Notes under the pieces: model-generated
Database searches by the model: none
What the model was told of the DNA's origin: nothing
Seen by the model: the letters and a program-made list of their open reading frames with translations, nothing else
Shown here: piece after piece, positions 61,779-64,000 of the stretch
Layout of the letters: every line of letters begins with the position of its first letter
Position numbering within the stretch: position 1 is the first letter of the stretch
Position numbers and translations under genes: made by a program
Assembly (NCBI GenBank): GCA_963803545.1
Contig: CAWDMX010000004.1
Location: 1 to 64,000 of the forward strand
Direction: 5' to 3'
DNA length: 64,000 bases
Source: Legionella_C sp963803545
Lineage (GTDB): Bacteria > Pseudomonadota > Gammaproteobacteria > Legionellales > Legionellaceae

Positions 61779-62846
61779 ATGAATCGCATGGTTAGTTTTA
61801 CCGCAGGCGCGATTTTGGTGTGGATTATAGGATACACATTGATTGCTGGCAGAAGTTTATTGATTCCAATTGTGATTGCGGTCTTTATTTGGCATTTGCT
61901 GAACACAATTAATGTCTCAGTAAAAAGAATTCCCTACCTGAGTAACAAAATGCCACCTTGGGCGAGCATGGTGTTGGCATTGACCATTGTTTTTCTCTCA
62001 GTATGGATCCTCATTGAAATTTTAACGAATAACGTTAGCGAGGTCGTTACCGCATCGAAGCGTTATCAAGAAAATTTATTGGTAATACTGAATAACATCG
62101 ATAATTACTTTCATATTAAAATTTTAACAAAGATGGATTTGATTTTGAAAGATATGAATATGCAAGACGTGGTTGTCAATATTTACGCCGTTTTCACAAC
62201 GATTACGAGCTCAGCAATTCTGATAACCTTATACGTCGTGTTCTTATTTGTTGAGCAGCATTATTTTCGCCAAAAAATAAAGGCATTGTTTCCAATTACA
62301 AGCCATCGTGACTTAGTAAACAACATCATTAATCACATTGTGAACGACACCCAACGGTATTTAGGGATTAAAACACTGCTCAGTGTAGGGACGGCATTTT
62401 CGTCCTGGATAATCATGAAGTACGTAGGTTTGGATTTCGCGGCATTTTGGGCTTTGCTAATTTTTTTCTTAAACTATATTCCCAATATTGGTGCCATTAT
62501 CGCAACCGCATTCCCCGCTCTGTTGGCTCTCATTCAATTCCAGAGCTGGGTGCCTTTTGTGGTCGTGACCTCGGTAATTGTGACGATTCAATTTTTGGTG
62601 GGCAATGTGCTGGAGCCGCGCTATTTAAGCAAGTCTTTAAATTTAAGCCCGCTGGTTATATTGTTTGCCTTAGCATTATGGGGAATGATTTGGGGCGTGC
62701 TGGGCATGTTTTTGTCCGTACCGATTACGGTGATGATGATGATAATTTTTGCTCATTTTGACAAGACTCGGCCGCTGGCCATTCTGTTGTCTCAAGATGG
62801 ATATATCAAAAAAGTTTATGAAAAACTACCAACAGAGGGAACATAG
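61779..62846 (+). CDS. AI-2E family permease
   Basis: 355 residues from ATG 61779, preceded by AGAAGGAG. Eight or so hydrophobic helices, with LNYIPNIGAIIATAFPALLA, VGNVLEPRYLSKSLNLSPLV and WGMIWGVLGMFLSVPITVMM, the PF01594 signatures. The family includes TqsA and Na+/H+ antiporters, so the substrate cannot be set; autoinducer-2 export is only one option. Divergent from recG. Confidence 0.9.
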   Translation: MNRMVSFTAGAILVWIIGYTLIAGRSLLIPIVIAVFIWHLLNTINVSVKRIPYLSNKMPPWASMVLALTIVFLSVWILIEILTNNVSEVVTASKRYQENLLVILNNIDNYFHIKILTKMDLILKDMNMQDVVVNIYAVFTTITSSAILITLYVVFLFVEQHYFRQKIKALFPITSHRDLVNNIINHIVNDTQRYLGIKTLLSVGTAFSSWIIMKYVGLDFAAFWALLIFFLNYIPNIGAIIATAFPALLALIQFQSWVPFVVVTSVIVTIQFLVGNVLEPRYLSKSLNLSPLVILFALALWGMIWGVLGMFLSVPITVMMMIIFAHFDKTRPLAILLSQDGYIKKVYEKLPTEGT

Positions 62847-62941
62847 TGGAGGTGGAAATTTCCACAACTTTCGACTATTTTCTTTGCCATCTTTTATTAA
62901 AAAGCGCATAATACGCTCTTTTTATTCAATGATCAAAACCC

Positions 62942-64000
62942 ATGAAAGAATCCATTACACGATTAATCGACGACGCTGTTGCGCTGCTAAAAAACCAAAC
63001 TGTAATCCCTAAGGATACGGAAGTTGAGCTTAAAATTGAGCGTACTAAAGACTCGTTACACGGAGATTTTTCATGTAACGTGGCGCTCATCCTTGCCAAA
63101 CCGTGTCGTAAGGCTCCCCGTAAAATTGCCGAGGCAATTGTTGCCGTTCTTGAACCCCATCCATCTATTGAAAAAGTGGCTATAGCCGGGCCGGGGTTTA
63201 TTAATTTTTATCTAAAAAAAGACGCCTCGTTGCAAGTTGTTGAGCAAATATTAAAACAGCAAGAGGCTTACGGCCACAGCAATTTTGGTCAAGGCCAAAA
63301 AATTATTATTGAGTATGTTTCGGCCAATCCGACAGGTCCGCTTCATGTAGGCCATGGCAGGAGCGCCGCTTTTGGGGCCTCTCTCGCCAATATTTTGGCG
63401 GTTTCAGGTTTTAAGGTTACGCGCGAATATTACGTTAACGACGCCGGCCGGCAAATGAATATTTTGGCTGTAAGCCTGTGGTTGCGCTATCTAAGTTTAA
63501 CCGGTGAAACCGTGGTGTTTCCGGCTAATGCCTACCGCGGTGATTACGTGACGACCATGGCAGCTGAATTTTTAGAAAAAAACAGCGCTAATTTTAGCAA
63601 AAAATGGTCGGATGTAAGTAAGGATTTACCCCTCGATGAGCCCGAGGGTGGGGATAAGGAACGTTATATCGATGCCTTAATTGAACGGGCACAGCAGGTA
63701 TTGGGGCGGGACGGCTTTGCTTTATTTCATCAAGCGGCTTTGCACTTTGTCCTAGACGATATAAAAAATGATCTGCATGAATTTGGTGTGCATTACGATA
63801 ATTGGTTTTCTGAGCAATCTTTGGCGGACGACGGCTCCATTGAAAAAGGCGTGGCCGCGCTGCAGTCGTCCAACCATACCTTTGTTGAAAAAGACGCGTT
63901 GTGGTTTAAATCCACCGACTTTGGCGACGAAAAAGACCGTGTTATTGTGCGCTCTAACGGTCAACCCACCTATTTTGCCTCCGATGTTGCCTACCATTGG
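62942..64000 (+). CDS. argS: Arginyl-tRNA synthetase (5' part, runs off right edge)
   Basis: 353 codons are visible from ATG 62942. Arg-S N-terminal additional domain (MKESITRLIDDAVALL, DFSCNVALILAKPCRK), then EYVSANPTGPLHVGHGRSAA with the HIGH motif (HVGH), YVNDAGRQMNILAVSLWLRY, and VIVRSNGQPTYFASDVAYHW at the edge. It charges tRNA-Arg. The C-terminal ~230 residues are outside the window. Confidence 0.97.
   Translation, partial: MKESITRLIDDAVALLKNQTVIPKDTEVELKIERTKDSLHGDFSCNVALILAKPCRKAPRKIAEAIVAVLEPHPSIEKVAIAGPGFINFYLKKDASLQVVEQILKQQEAYGHSNFGQGQKIIIEYVSANPTGPLHVGHGRSAAFGASLANILAVSGFKVTREYYVNDAGRQMNILAVSLWLRYLSLTGETVVFPANAYRGDYVTTMAAEFLEKNSANFSKKWSDVSKDLPLDEPEGGDKERYIDALIERAQQVLGRDGFALFHQAALHFVLDDIKNDLHEFGVHYDNWFSEQSLADDGSIEKGVAALQSSNHTFVEKDALWFKSTDFGDEKDRVIVRSNGQPTYFASDVAYHW

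Overview
The window looks like a chromosome segment of an intracellular or host-associated gammaproteobacterium of the Legionellales type. The reasons are a moderately AT-rich genome, a protein of the IcmC/DotE/DotV family of Dot/Icm type IV secretion, a secreted M4 zinc metalloprotease of the same size and layout as Legionella ProA/Msp, a class I fructose-bisphosphate aldolase, and gammaproteobacterial gene orders (rpsU-yqeY-dnaG-rpoD, aroQ-accB-accC-prmA, rpoN-hpf-HPr, hflK-hflC-purA, uppS-cdsA-bamA-skp-fabZ-lpxA). The species cannot be named from sequence alone.

Left part (1-14.2 kb), accessory. An MMPL/RND transporter runs off the left edge, followed by a Tim44-domain membrane protein and an MFS transporter. 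Then comes a visibly AT-rich block (about 4.4-8.4 kb) with what I read as two different RiPP (ribosomal peptide) systems side by side. The first is a split borosin pair: an alpha-N-methyltransferase whose four active-site residues match the spacing of fungal OphMA, followed by a 63-residue candidate precursor. The second is a graspetide (omega-ester peptide) pair: a 58-residue double-glycine-leader precursor not previously listed as a long ORF, then an MvdD-family ATP-grasp ligase. An unassigned 458-residue gene lies between them. An IS3-family element is inserted at the end of the ligase gene, and the ligase's stop codon is the terminal TGA of that element. Beyond it lie rdgB, a secreted Thr/Ser-rich protein, a decayed IS5-family transposase, an outer-membrane barrel protein, a secreted beta-propeller with six Cys-paired repeats, and a tyrosine-integrase remnant abutting tRNA-CAU, which marks an old integration site.

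Middle part (14.3-33.7 kb). This is mainly housekeeping: the macromolecular synthesis operon, tsaD, plsY (with a basic tail), hemW, mdh, prmA, accC, accB, aroQ and a Sua5/TsaC protein, then the M4 protease. At 29.8-32.7 kb two IS6-family copies in opposite orientation (one truncated, one with an internal stop) flank a DUF6880 gene. An endonuclease/exonuclease/phosphatase-family gene follows.

Right part (33.9-64 kb). This is core metabolism and envelope: class I aldolase, ferredoxin-NADP reductase, the Dot/Icm-family gene, DUF3579, pssA, HPr, hpf, rpoN, ribosomal L33 and L28, trmB, hflK-hflC, purA coupled to an exported adenosine deaminase-like enzyme, ctpA, an EnvC-like activator, gpmI, uppS, cdsA, bamA, skp, fabZ, lpxA, serS, a zinc alcohol dehydrogenase, recG, an AI-2E-family permease and the 5' part of argS. 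The outer-membrane cluster lacks dxr, rseP and lpxD at their usual places.

All calls are from reading translated sequence and motif recognition; no database search was possible.
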